Source of the DNA: an uncultured Prevotella sp.
GTDB taxonomy: Bacteria > Bacteroidota > Bacteroidia > Bacteroidales > Bacteroidaceae
NCBI GenBank assembly: GCA_900322035.1
Contig: ONYL01000005.1
Coordinates: 1 to 64,000, forward strand
Length of the DNA stretch: 64,000 nt
Reading direction: 5' to 3'
The notes under the pieces were generated by a model that worked only from the letters and a program-made list of their open reading frames with translations, was not told the DNA's origin and did not search any database. A program made the position numbers and the translations under genes. This document shows, piece after piece, positions 53,875 to 63,068 of this stretch; the stretch's first letter is position 1, and each line of letters begins with the position of its first letter.

Positions 53875-54057
53875 TACATTTGCAACGTGTTCGTGATGAA
53901 GCCCTTTTATAGAGGGTATTCTTCGTTCAATAGATTGAAGGTTAATAGATTGTTTTTATATATAGGTTTTTAGTTTTGGTTATTAGGTTTTAAGATTTAG
54001 ATTCAGGTATCACAACTCCCAAACTTTTGTGAAAAAGCTTGGGAGTTGGCTTTTTTA
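53875..54057 (+). ncRNA. Candidate small RNA: orphan promoter and terminator
   Basis: TACATTTG (53875-53882) is a full -7 box. AACTCCCAA (54014-54022) pairs with TTGGGAGTT (54039-54047), followed by seven T-rich positions, as a terminator. The ~165 bases between contain no frame except a 5-codon one (MKPFY). The next gene is on the opposite strand, so the unit has no target to lead into. Inside it the word AATAGATTG occurs twice, and GAAGCCC / GGGTATTCTTC can form a hairpin. The family is not recognised. 6S RNA is a possibility but the fold does not clearly show the expected long central bubble. Confidence 0.5.
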
Positions 54058-54206
54058 TACCATGCCCCATTTGGAATCTCCCCCTATCCCATGCCGTAAC
54101 CATTCAACGAATCTCACGCCATTACCTTCGCCTATACCCCCAATCTTTAGTTTTGACAAAAGCGACATTCGCTGAACAGAGAGCCCATACTATGTTTTCA
54201 GCTCAT

Positions 54207-55394
54207 TCACTTTGCTTTCTTCGTCAAAGAAGTGAGCCAGCGGCGCACGGGAATGTCGTAGAAATGCAGTGCCACCCATGCCAAGGCAATGCTGCCTGCC
54301 ACGGTGAGCGAGGCATAGCCCAGGCTCTGGCCTAAGGTGTAAGTGCCTGTGTGGATAAGGTGGGAATAAAAGAGATAGAACAGCGGATAATGTACGATGT
54401 AGAGCGGATAAGAGAGGTCGCCCAAGAGACGGAACATAGCGGTCTGGCGCTTGCCGGCTGTCCTATCGGAAGCGCCAAGCCAAAGCAAGACGGGGAAAAC
54501 GATGATGATGCAAACGGCCTCATACACTCCATTCCAGCACACAGGTGACTTGCCGGGAATGTAAGGCACCATAAACAAAACCGCCATGACGACCGTGGCC
54601 AGCCAAAAGGCGCCCCTCACCCTGACGGGACGGAAACGGCGGGAAAGGAGCATGCCGAGGGAATAGGGGAACAGCATCCTTGCCAAGCCTCCCAAAAAGT
54701 TTACTCCGTCGAGCGTCCAGCCTACGCCAAACATGCCCGACCCAACAAAGTCGCCGACGGTCATCCATACCAAGGCCACACCCAACAATGCGGTGACGGC
54801 TGTCAGCATGCGGGTGGAGAGGCGATGGACAAGAAGACCATAGAGGATGTTGCCAATGTACTCAAAGAACAGCGACCACGCCGGGCCATTGAGCGGGAAC
54901 ATCTCGCCGTTGCCCCTCACCTCGTAGGGACAACCTGGCCAAGCCGGAATCATGAACATAGCTGCCAAAAGGGCGAGCATGGCCATGGACACGGAGACGC
55001 GGCTGCCGTCCCAATGCGCGCAACCTTGGAGGAGGAAACACACAAGACCCACCACTGCGCCAAACACCACCATGGGATGGAGGCGGATGAGGCGACGGCG
55101 GAAGAAGTCGCTCAACGTAAAGCCTCGCTGCCAACGGTCGTCGTAGGCATAGCCAATGACAAAACCTGAGAGCAGGAAGAAGAAATCCACCGCAAGATAG
55201 CCATGATTGAGGTGGGCGATGATGCCGTCTCCAACGCCATTGACAGAGCCGGCAAAGGCATAGCCCTCAAAGATGTGGTGGAACACGACAAGCAGGGCAG
55301 CGACGCCGCGTAGCCCGTCGAGCAATTCGTAATGGGGTTTGGTATCAGCAAAGCCAAAGGCGGGAATCTTCACGCATTGTGTGGTATGAAGCAT
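54207..55394 (-). CDS. Acyltransferase family 3 (OafA/YrhL-like) membrane protein
   Basis: This 395-residue protein has about ten membrane helices and the family's start YELLDGLRGVAALLVVFHHI (catalytic His in HH), LAVDFFFLLSGFVIGY and FFRRRLIRLHP. Members O-acetylate cell-surface sugars such as O-antigen, capsule or peptidoglycan. It stands alone, with no glycan cluster beside it, so the substrate is unknown. Its GC content is higher than that of the flanking housekeeping genes. Confidence 0.88.
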   Translation of the reverse strand: MLHTTQCVKIPAFGFADTKPHYELLDGLRGVAALLVVFHHIFEGYAFAGSVNGVGDGIIAHLNHGYLAVDFFFLLSGFVIGYAYDDRWQRGFTLSDFFRRRLIRLHPMVVFGAVVGLVCFLLQGCAHWDGSRVSVSMAMLALLAAMFMIPAWPGCPYEVRGNGEMFPLNGPAWSLFFEYIGNILYGLLVHRLSTRMLTAVTALLGVALVWMTVGDFVGSGMFGVGWTLDGVNFLGGLARMLFPYSLGMLLSRRFRPVRVRGAFWLATVVMAVLFMVPYIPGKSPVCWNGVYEAVCIIIVFPVLLWLGASDRTAGKRQTAMFRLLGDLSYPLYIVHYPLFYLFYSHLIHTGTYTLGQSLGYASLTVAGSIALAWVALHFYDIPVRRWLTSLTKKAK

Positions 55395-55593
55395 GACTGT
55401 CTTTATTTACTTAATGACTAATTTTCGTGTAAAGTTAGGAATATTTCCTTAAACCAACAAAAATACATTACTTTTTCCCACTTCCCTTGTCTGAGTTGCG
55501 TGTCGACTGGTCTGTTGCTGTGCGTAGGTCGTCCTGCTGCTGTGTGCAGTTGTCACACAACTTGGATGAGCGACGGCAAACTACAAGGTATGC
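55395..55593. other. Intergenic stretch without recognisable genes
   Basis: Upstream region of the acyltransferase. A near-consensus -7 box (TAACTTTA on the minus strand, about 55429-55436) is the only candidate signal. Confidence 0.4.
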
Positions 55594-55629
55594 AAAAAAA
55601 AGGCTGATACCTCGTGAGAGGTGTCAGCC
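55594..55629 (-). terminator. Second terminator downstream of carB
   Basis: GGCTGATACCTC pairs with GAGAGGTGTCAGCC. On the minus strand a run of eight T residues follows. It lies about 65 bases after the first carB terminator and could also end a short separate RNA. Confidence 0.75.
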
Positions 55630-55691
55630 CTAATCCTGCACAGCCAAAAAAGTTCTGCGGACAGCAATAATAACCCATAAGTTCAAAGAAC

Positions 55692-55728
55692 AAGAAAAGG
55701 GACGGCTAACTGTGCCATCCCTTTTCTT
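55692..55728 (-). terminator. Terminator after carB
   Basis: AAGAAAAGGGA pairs with TCCCTTTTCTT (55718-55728). On the minus strand it is followed by TTGTTCTTTG. Confidence 0.75.
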
Positions 55729-55775
55729 ATTGGTTGTCCAACTTTGCGATTGCGGGCCTCACGGAGAATCTTCCA

Positions 55776-58700
55776 TCATTTGTATTCGTCCCAACTCTTG
55801 ATGTCGATGTCGTCGAGCGTCAGCGTGCAGAAAGCATTAATGAAACTGGCGGCAAGACGGCTGTTGGTGATGAGCGGCACATTGAGGTCGATGGCCGCGC
55901 GACGAATCTTGTAGCCATTGGTGAGTTCGTGGGGGGTAAGGTCTTTGGGGATGTTCACCACCATGTCTATCTTGTGCTGATGAAGCATATCCATGGCTTG
56001 TGGCTTCTTTTCCTCATCCGATGGCCAGTAGACACACGTATTAGGAATCCCATTCTCTGTGAGGAACTTGCTTGTTCCCGGTGTTGCGAAAAGTTCATAG
56101 CCATGCTGTACGAGCATCTTCGCAGGGTCGAGCATCTCGGCTTTCTGCTTGGCACCACCCGTAGAAAGGAGCAAAGTGTGCTTAGGAATCGACTGGCCCA
56201 CAGAGAGCATACTCTTGATGAGAGCCTGATTGGTATCGTCGCCGAGGCAACCTACCTCTCCCGTAGAGCTCATGTCCACACCCAACACGGGGTCGGCCTT
56301 CTGCAGTCTGTTGAACGAGAACTGGCTGGCCTTGATGCCCACGTAGTCGAGGTCGAAGAGATTCTTGTTGGGCTTCTCCACAGGTACACCCAACATCACC
56401 TTTGTGGCGAGGTCGATAAGGTTGATCTTGAGCACCTTGCTCACAAATGGGAAGGAACGGCTGGCTCGGAGGTTACACTCGATGACTAAAATGTCGTTGT
56501 CGCGGGCCATAAACTGGATGTTGAAAGGACCCGAGATATGAAGTTCTTTGGCAATCTGGCGGCTCACACGTTTAATACGTCGAACGGTCTCAACATAGAG
56601 TTTCTGTGGGGGGAACTGTATGGTGGCATCGCCTGAGTGGACTCCTGCAAACTCTATATGCTCCGAGATGGCATAGGCAAGAATTTCACCCTTGCGTGCC
56701 ACTGCATCCATTTCGATCTCTTTGGCATTTTCAATGAATTTGGAAACGACGACGGGGTGATCCTCGCTAACGTTAGCAGCAAGCTTGAGGAACCGTGTCA
56801 GCTCCTCCTTGTTGGAGCAAACGTTCATGGCTGCACCTGAAAGTACGTAGGATGGGCGGACGAGTACCGGGAAGCCGACGCGGTCGACAAAGGTGTCGAT
56901 GTCGGCCATGCTCGTCAATGCACTCCATTCGGGTTGGTTGATGCCGTTGCTGGTCAGCATTGATGAGAATTTGGCCCGGTCTTCTGCATTGTCAATATCC
57001 TGGGCTGCTGTTCCGAGTATAGGCACATTCTGTTCGTCGAGACGCATGGCCAAATTGTTGGGGATCTGTCCGCCTGTAGAGATGATGACACCATGTGGGT
57101 TCTCAAATTCAATGATGTCCATAACACGCTCAAAAGTCAACTCGTCAAAGTACAGCCGGTCGCACATATCATAGTCTGTGGAGACAGTCTCCGGGTTGTA
57201 GTTGATCATGATAGAGCGGTAGCCCTGTTTGCGTATGGTATTGAGTGCCTGAACACCGCACCAGTCAAACTCTACAGACGAGCCGATCCGGTAAGCACCG
57301 GAACCTAACACAATGATATTCTGCTTGTCGTTGTGGAATTCAATGTCGCTCTTTACCCCCGCGTATGTGACATAGAGGTAATTGGTCTGCGCGGGATATT
57401 CGGCTGCCAAAGTGTCGATCTGTTTCACCACGGGCAGAATACCCATACTCTTGCGGAGATTGCGAACGACGAGCAGCGCTTTGTGCATATTGTGGAGTTC
57501 GTTCTCCAGTCCAACCGCACGCGCAATTTGGAAGTCTGTGAATCCATAAATTTTAGCCGTGCGTAGCAGTTCCTTGTCAAGAACGTTGATGCTCGTGCAT
57601 TTTTTCAAGGCTTCGTCAATGTCTATGATATGCTTGAGCTTGTAGAGGAACCATTTGTCGATTTTCGTCAGTTCATGGATTTGGTCTATCGTATATCCAC
57701 GGTGCATGGCCTTTGAAATGACGAATACACGTTTGTCGGTTGGCTCACGCAATGCCGCGTCGATATCGGGGATTTCCAGCTCCTTGTTTTCAACAAAGCC
57801 GTGCATTCCCTGACCGATCATTCGCATACCCTTTTGGATGGCCTCCTCGAAAGTGCGTCCTATGGCCATAACTTCGCCTACCGACTTCATCGATGAGCCG
57901 AGTTCCTTGTCGACACCATGGAACTTGCTCAAGTCCCAGCGTGGAATTTTGCAGACCACATAGTCGAGGGCTGGCTCGAAGAAAGCTGATGTTGTCTTCG
58001 TGACGGAGTTCTTCAGTTCAAAAAGTCCGTAACCCATGGCCAGCTTGGCAGCCACAAACGCCAATGGGTATCCAGTAGCTTTGGAGGCCAAAGCCGAAGA
58101 ACGGCTCAAGCGGGCGTTGACCTCAATGACACGGTAATCCTCGCTGTTGGGGTCGAAAGCGTACTGGACATTGCACTCACCGACAATACCGATATGCCGG
58201 ATGATCTTGATAGACAGAGCGCGAAGTTTGTGATACTCGCTGTTTGAAAGTGTCTGTGATGGCGCAACTACAATGCTCTCACCGGTGTGAATGCCTAATG
58301 GGTCGAAATTCTCCATGTTGCACACGGTGATGCAGTTGTCGTATCTGTCGCGCACCACTTCGTATTCGATCTCCTTCCAGCCTTTGAGACTTTTCTCAAT
58401 CAGCACCTGGGGAGAAAAAGAGAAAGCCTTCTCGCAAAGCGCGTCGAGTTCCTCCTCGTTATCGGCAAATCCTGATCCCAAGCCTCCAAGTGCATAGGCT
58501 GCACGTACGATGACGGGATAGCCGAGATCCGAGGCCGCTTTGTGCACTTGTTCTATGTTCTCGCAGGCTTCGCTTTTTATGGTCTTGACGTTGATTTCGT
58601 CTAACCGTTCCACGAAGAGCTCGCGGTCCTCAGTGTCCATGATGGCCTGCACAGGGGTACCTAACACGCGCACATTGTATTTCTCAAGGATGCCGTTCTT

Positions 58701-59006
58701 GTAAAGCTGTACACCGCAGTTGAGTGCCGTTTGGCCACCGAATGACAGCAAAATGCCATCAGGGTGCTCCTTCTTGATGACGCGTTCAACGAAATAGGGC
58801 TGAACGGGAAGAAAATATATCTTGTCGGCTACACCCTCTGAGGTCTGTACTGTGGCGATGTTGGGATTGATGAGTACGGTCTGTATGCCTTCCTCACGCA
58901 AGGCCTTCAAAGCCTGTGAACCCGAATAATCAAACTCACCTGCTTCACCGATTTTTAATGCTCCAGAACCAAGCAGCAATACTTTTTTAATATTATGATC
59001 TTTCAT
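55776..59006 (-). CDS. carB: Carbamoyl-phosphate synthase large subunit
   Basis: This 1076-residue enzyme makes carbamoyl phosphate for pyrimidine and arginine synthesis using ammonia from CarA. Two homologous ATP-grasp halves are visible, each with its own preATP-grasp start (KKVLLLGSGALKIGEAGEFDYSG and NIIVLGSGAYRIGSSVEFDW), followed by a C-terminal MGS-like allosteric domain (HTLLLSTGGAKQKAEML, MVVNIPKDL). Length is standard. It is the last gene of purF-carA-carB, 33 bases after carA. Double terminators follow. Confidence 0.96.
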   Translation of the reverse strand: MKDHNIKKVLLLGSGALKIGEAGEFDYSGSQALKALREEGIQTVLINPNIATVQTSEGVADKIYFLPVQPYFVERVIKKEHPDGILLSFGGQTALNCGVQLYKNGILEKYNVRVLGTPVQAIMDTEDRELFVERLDEINVKTIKSEACENIEQVHKAASDLGYPVIVRAAYALGGLGSGFADNEEELDALCEKAFSFSPQVLIEKSLKGWKEIEYEVVRDRYDNCITVCNMENFDPLGIHTGESIVVAPSQTLSNSEYHKLRALSIKIIRHIGIVGECNVQYAFDPNSEDYRVIEVNARLSRSSALASKATGYPLAFVAAKLAMGYGLFELKNSVTKTTSAFFEPALDYVVCKIPRWDLSKFHGVDKELGSSMKSVGEVMAIGRTFEEAIQKGMRMIGQGMHGFVENKELEIPDIDAALREPTDKRVFVISKAMHRGYTIDQIHELTKIDKWFLYKLKHIIDIDEALKKCTSINVLDKELLRTAKIYGFTDFQIARAVGLENELHNMHKALLVVRNLRKSMGILPVVKQIDTLAAEYPAQTNYLYVTYAGVKSDIEFHNDKQNIIVLGSGAYRIGSSVEFDWCGVQALNTIRKQGYRSIMINYNPETVSTDYDMCDRLYFDELTFERVMDIIEFENPHGVIISTGGQIPNNLAMRLDEQNVPILGTAAQDIDNAEDRAKFSSMLTSNGINQPEWSALTSMADIDTFVDRVGFPVLVRPSYVLSGAAMNVCSNKEELTRFLKLAANVSEDHPVVVSKFIENAKEIEMDAVARKGEILAYAISEHIEFAGVHSGDATIQFPPQKLYVETVRRIKRVSRQIAKELHISGPFNIQFMARDNDILVIECNLRASRSFPFVSKVLKINLIDLATKVMLGVPVEKPNKNLFDLDYVGIKASQFSFNRLQKADPVLGVDMSSTGEVGCLGDDTNQALIKSMLSVGQSIPKHTLLLSTGGAKQKAEMLDPAKMLVQHGYELFATPGTSKFLTENGIPNTCVYWPSDEEKKPQAMDMLHQHKIDMVVNIPKDLTPHELTNGYKIRRAAIDLNVPLITNSRLAASFINAFCTLTLDDIDIKSWDEYK

Positions 59007-59039
59007 CTTGGATTATCTTATGAGATTTGACGGATAGCA

Positions 59040-60119
59040 TTATTTATTGAGCGTGTCAACAAACTTGTCAAACATGAACATCGTATCGACCGGACCTGAA
59101 CAAGCCTCTGGATGGAACTGAGATGTGAACCACGGATTGGTCTTGTGACGAATGCCCTCATTGGAACCATCGTTCATATTGATGAAAAGTTCCTCCCAAT
59201 CCTTTCCGAGTGTTTTGGCATCAACGGCATAACCATGGTTTTGTGATGTGATGTAGCATTTGTCGGTGCCCACAAGGCGAACTGGCTGGTTGTGAGAGCG
59301 GTGCCCATATTTTAGTTTATAGATTGTGGCTCCAGCCGCCTTGCCCAAAAGTTGATTGCCCATACAAATTCCGCAGATGGGTTTGCGGTTCATGCTCATC
59401 TGTTTACGGATGATCTCAACGGCGTCGGAACATGTGTCGGGATCGCCAGGACCATTGGCGAGGAATAGTCCGTCATAGTCCATGCCAGTATAATCGTAGT
59501 TCCAGGGTACGCGGATGACTTCCACGCCGCGTTCAATAAGGCAACGGATGATGTTGGCCTTGACACCGCAGTCGACAAGTACTACTCGCTTGCCTGCACC
59601 TTCATTGTAGCGGATGACTTCCTTGCAGCTCACTTTGTCGACAAAGTTCACTCCTTCGTAGGTTGCTTCAGGGACATTGTTGGGCTCATCGTCAAAGAGA
59701 ATCTTTCCCATCATGACTCCATGCTCGCGCAAAACTTTTGTCAGTTCGCGTGTGTCAATACCAGTAATTCCTGGCACTTGTTCACGTTTCAGCCAATCAG
59801 CGAGACTTTCTTTTGCGTTCCAGTGGGAATATTGCTCACTGTAGTCGGCTACAATGATGGCTGAGGCATAGATTTTATCACTCTCCATGAAATCGGGCAG
59901 CCCTGTGGCTGCAAAAGTGAAGGGGGGGACACCATAGTTGCCCACCAATGGGTAGGTCAGCGTCATGAGTTGCCCGGCGTAGGACGGATCTGTTAGACTC
60001 TCCGGATAACCCATCATTGCGGTGTTGAATACAACCTCACCTGCTACAGGTTTGTCGTAGCCAAACGACTTTCCATGGAATGTCGTCCCATCCGACAAGA
60101 CTAATGTTACATTTCTCAT
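59040..60119 (-). CDS. carA: Carbamoyl-phosphate synthase small subunit
   Basis: This 359-residue glutamine amidotransferase subunit supplies ammonia to CarB. The start MRNVTLVLSDGTTFHGKSFG at 60119 is typical, whereas an upstream in-frame Met would add 24 unusual residues and overlap purF. It contains VDCGVKANIIR, the class I amidotransferase nucleophile GICMGNQLLG (most relatives have GICLGHQ; the Cys is kept and Asn replaces His), and the FHPEA His/Glu pair. It lies 11 bases after purF and 33 before carB. Confidence 0.95.
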   Translation of the reverse strand: MRNVTLVLSDGTTFHGKSFGYDKPVAGEVVFNTAMMGYPESLTDPSYAGQLMTLTYPLVGNYGVPPFTFAATGLPDFMESDKIYASAIIVADYSEQYSHWNAKESLADWLKREQVPGITGIDTRELTKVLREHGVMMGKILFDDEPNNVPEATYEGVNFVDKVSCKEVIRYNEGAGKRVVLVDCGVKANIIRCLIERGVEVIRVPWNYDYTGMDYDGLFLANGPGDPDTCSDAVEIIRKQMSMNRKPICGICMGNQLLGKAAGATIYKLKYGHRSHNQPVRLVGTDKCYITSQNHGYAVDAKTLGKDWEELFINMNDGSNEGIRHKTNPWFTSQFHPEACSGPVDTMFMFDKFVDTLNK

Positions 60120-60130
60120 AGTTGTGGTTG

Positions 60131-62029
60131 TTATCTCTTGTTCTGTTGATATACGTTTTCGAAATACTTCACAAAGGCCTGAATACAGCATTTGGTGCCG
60201 CCCGGAGTAGGATATTTCCCCGTGAAATACCAGTCGCCCTTGTGGTTGGGAATAGCTTCATGAAGTCCTTCGATGCTCTGATATACCAGCTCAATAGGTG
60301 TAGAAACACCTTCAGGGCGTAGCATTTTTACGATCATTTGGTTGATTTCTTCCACGCTGAATGGCTTGTAGATGTCTCTCACGCAATTGCGCATTTCATT
60401 TTTGGGCTTCTGAAGTTCTGCTTTGCATTCTTGGTAGACTTTTCCGATAAGATCCTGCATGCCTCGCTCGATGTACAGGGCAATTGTAGCCCGGAATACA
60501 CAGAATTCTTCCAAGCGGGGCATATCAATGCCGTAATAATCTGGATAACGGATTTGGGGAGCCGACGACACGACAACCATCTTCTTCGGATGCAGGCGGT
60601 CGAGAATTCTAAGAATGCTTTCTTTGAGTGTTGTACCTCTGACGATGGAGTCGTCTATGATGACCAAGTTGTCTTTAAAGGGAACGATACTCTCATACGT
60701 GATGTCGTACACATGACTCGCAAGGTCATTACGTGAGTTTCCTTCTGTGATAAACGTGCGGAGCTTGATATCCTTCCAGGCCACTTTCTCAGAGCGGACA
60801 GACTGAGAGTTGAGAATCTCTTCCATCTCCTCTCTGGTTGGCGCATGGCCTAAATCCAAGACTTTCTGGATTTTCTGTTGATGGACATATTGGGTGAATC
60901 CTTGCGTCAGTCCGTAGAAAGCCACCTCCGCTGTATTGGGAATGAAGGAGAATACGGTATGCCTCGTGTCAAAGTCTACAGCTTTCAGGACGGGACCGGT
61001 GAGTTGCTCGCCTAACTTCTTGCGCTCTTTATAAATGTCACGATCGCTTCCGCGTGAAAAATAAATCCGCTCAAACGAGCAGGCAGAGTTTTCCTTCGGC
61101 TCAAAGATCTTCTTAATGGAGCATTCGCCGTTGCGTCTGACGAGCAACGCCGTTCCGGGTTCGAGCTCTTTGATGTCGTCGCATTCCAAGTCGAATGTGG
61201 TTTGCAGCACAGGGCGCTCACTTGCCAATACGACAAATTCATCATTCTTGTAGTAAAAAGCAGGGCGGATTCCCCAAGGGTCGCGAATGGTGAACATTTC
61301 GCCAGATCCTGTAATCCCACACATGACGTAGCCTCCATCAAAATCTTTCATGGAGGTTTTGAGCACGTTGCTCATATCCACATGGTCTTCGATATAAGCC
61401 GTGATGTCCAATCCTTTAAGACCTTGCTTTCTTGCTTCGGCATAGTTCCTCTCAACCTCTCTATCCAAACGGTGTCCCATCAGTTCCAGCATGATGTATG
61501 AGTCGCTGTAGATGCGTGGACATTGTCCCTGGGCAGTAATCTTTGAGAATATCTCATCGATATTTGTCATGTTGAAGTTGCCGCACAGGCATAAGTTTTT
61601 GGCTTTCCAGTTGTTGCGGCGCAAAAAGGGATGAACGTATTTGAGTCCGCTCTTTCCTGTTGTGGAGTAGCGCAGATGTCCCATATACACTTCGCCCGCA
61701 TAGGGGAATTCGTGGATTTTCCGTTTTTCATCTGTGTTGGCATCACCCACTACAGTCTGATATGTCTTATGTACAGTGTTGAAGATTTCGGTTATGGCAT
61801 TTGCTCCTTCAGCCCTTTCTCGGAACATGTATTCATTGCCCGGCTCGGCTTCGAGCTTGACACAAGCCAAGCCAGCCCCTTCTTGACCGCGGTTATGTTG
61901 TTTCTCCATCATCAGATAGAGTTTGTTCAGCCCATACATCCATGTGCCGTATTTCTGCTGGTAATATTCAAGCGGCTTCAACAGGCGTATCATTGCCACA
62001 CCGCAATCTTCATGTATTTCCCGTTCCAT
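60131..62029 (-). CDS. purF: Amidophosphoribosyltransferase
   Basis: This 632-residue enzyme catalyses the first step of purine synthesis, moving the glutamine amide to PRPP. The N-terminal nucleophile Cys9 follows the propeptide-like MEREIHED, so maturation would expose it. The N-terminal glutaminase domain includes KQHNRGQEGAGLA and GHLRYSTTGKSG. The phosphoribosyltransferase domain has the PRPP loop VIIDDSIVRGTTLKES. It is longer than E. coli PurF (505) by a C-terminal extension, as in the Bacteroides form. It leads the purF-carA-carB operon, linking purine and pyrimidine supply. Confidence 0.92.
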   Translation of the reverse strand: MEREIHEDCGVAMIRLLKPLEYYQQKYGTWMYGLNKLYLMMEKQHNRGQEGAGLACVKLEAEPGNEYMFRERAEGANAITEIFNTVHKTYQTVVGDANTDEKRKIHEFPYAGEVYMGHLRYSTTGKSGLKYVHPFLRRNNWKAKNLCLCGNFNMTNIDEIFSKITAQGQCPRIYSDSYIMLELMGHRLDREVERNYAEARKQGLKGLDITAYIEDHVDMSNVLKTSMKDFDGGYVMCGITGSGEMFTIRDPWGIRPAFYYKNDEFVVLASERPVLQTTFDLECDDIKELEPGTALLVRRNGECSIKKIFEPKENSACSFERIYFSRGSDRDIYKERKKLGEQLTGPVLKAVDFDTRHTVFSFIPNTAEVAFYGLTQGFTQYVHQQKIQKVLDLGHAPTREEMEEILNSQSVRSEKVAWKDIKLRTFITEGNSRNDLASHVYDITYESIVPFKDNLVIIDDSIVRGTTLKESILRILDRLHPKKMVVVSSAPQIRYPDYYGIDMPRLEEFCVFRATIALYIERGMQDLIGKVYQECKAELQKPKNEMRNCVRDIYKPFSVEEINQMIVKMLRPEGVSTPIELVYQSIEGLHEAIPNHKGDWYFTGKYPTPGGTKCCIQAFVKYFENVYQQNKR

Positions 62030-62050
62030 TGAGTAATGCTGTCTTTTTAA

Positions 62051-62111
62051 TAAAAAAAATGAAAGAACGGTGAGAAATCGCTTTAAGCAACTTCGTCAAC
62101 ATTCTTTCATT
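62051..62111 (-). terminator. Terminator between the Wza-like gene and purF
   Basis: On the minus strand AATGAAAGAA pairs with TTCTTTCATT across a 33-base loop, followed by eight T residues. It ends the Wza-like transcript. No full -7 box for purF was found after it, so purF may depend on read-through or a non-consensus promoter. Confidence 0.7.
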
Positions 62112-62150
62112 CTCATGTATTTAAAAGTTCAAAAAAAACTTAGCCTTCGT

Positions 62151-62948
62151 TTAGTTCAAGATGTTCACGACCAGAGATGCAATCGATATGGCTACGCTTA
62201 CGAATGCTGTCCAAATCGTAGTGGAGCTACCAATATCAGAGTTCTTAGCCTTGATGTTGTTGGGCTGCACGTATATAATGTCGTTCTGTTGCAGATAATA
62301 ATAGGGAGAATTGAAGATATTGGCATCATTCAGATTCAATCTATGGATATGCTTCTCTCCCTGTGCATCTTCGCGAATCAACATCACGTTCGTACGCTTA
62401 CCGTAAATCGTGAGGTCGCCAGCCTGTGCTAAAGCTTCGAGAATGCTCATCTTCTCTGTTGTGACGGGAACTACTTTCGGGCTCTGGACCTCACCGAGCA
62501 CCGTCACGCGATAACTTGCCATTCTAACCGTCACGACCGGGTGTTCAGTCTCAGACAAGTAGGGTTTCAACTTTGAAAGAATCAAGTCTTCGCATTGGCT
62601 CTTTGTCATTCCGGCGACATGGATCTTTCCAATTACAGGAAAAGTAATGTTACCTGAGTTGTCAACAAGATAGCCTTGGAGGGATCCGCTACCAACGCTG
62701 AGCTGGCCGGTTGTTCCAATGGTATTGGATACAGAGAGGTTGAATGGGGCAGAGGCTTGAGGATCAGTTGTGATGACGGTGATGGTGAGCTGATCCTTAG
62801 GCATGATCTTTGCATCGTAGAGCATACGAGAAGCTTCAAGGCTCACTTTGTCAGCATTTTGAAAATAAGCTACTTCTTTGGCTGAGTTACAACTACCAAG
62901 AAGCAAGATAATCGTCAGAGCGATTAATGGGACGATAACTCTTTTCAT
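62151..62948 (-). CDS. Wza-like polysaccharide export lipoprotein
   Basis: This 265-residue outer-membrane lipoprotein has a lipobox LLLGSCNS (Cys about residue 19); ATG 62948 gives it, while an earlier Met at 63017 does not. The Poly_export domain (about 45-130, IMPKDQLTITVITTDPQ) is followed by a SLBB-type domain (about 150-225, GEVQSPKVVPVTTEKMSILEALAQAGDL) and a C-terminal hydrophobic helix (about 245-263). Such proteins form export channels for capsule or exopolysaccharide, usually with a Wzc-like kinase partner. No partner gene is adjacent. It has its own promoter. Confidence 0.9.
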   Translation of the reverse strand: MKRVIVPLIALTIILLLGSCNSAKEVAYFQNADKVSLEASRMLYDAKIMPKDQLTITVITTDPQASAPFNLSVSNTIGTTGQLSVGSGSLQGYLVDNSGNITFPVIGKIHVAGMTKSQCEDLILSKLKPYLSETEHPVVTVRMASYRVTVLGEVQSPKVVPVTTEKMSILEALAQAGDLTIYGKRTNVMLIREDAQGEKHIHRLNLNDANIFNSPYYYLQQNDIIYVQPNNIKAKNSDIGSSTTIWTAFVSVAISIASLVVNILN

Positions 62949-62986
62949 CTGTAATAAATAAAAGATATTAATTGTTTTATTTTGTG

Positions 62987-62994
62987 CAAAATTA
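62987..62994 (-). promoter_or_regulatory. -7 box for the Wza-like gene
   Basis: On the minus strand this reads TAATTTTG, a TAnnTTTG match, 38 bases before ATG 62948. Confidence 0.65.
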
Positions 62995-63068
62995 ATATTA
63001 TTTTCGGATATGCCCAAGTTTTTCTATAGAAATATACTCCTTGTACGTGTTAATTTATCAAATCCCAA

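Noticed and set aside
54825..55169. Plus-strand frame opposite the acyltransferase gene.
   Set aside because: Antisense shadow of a gene with clear acyltransferase motifs.
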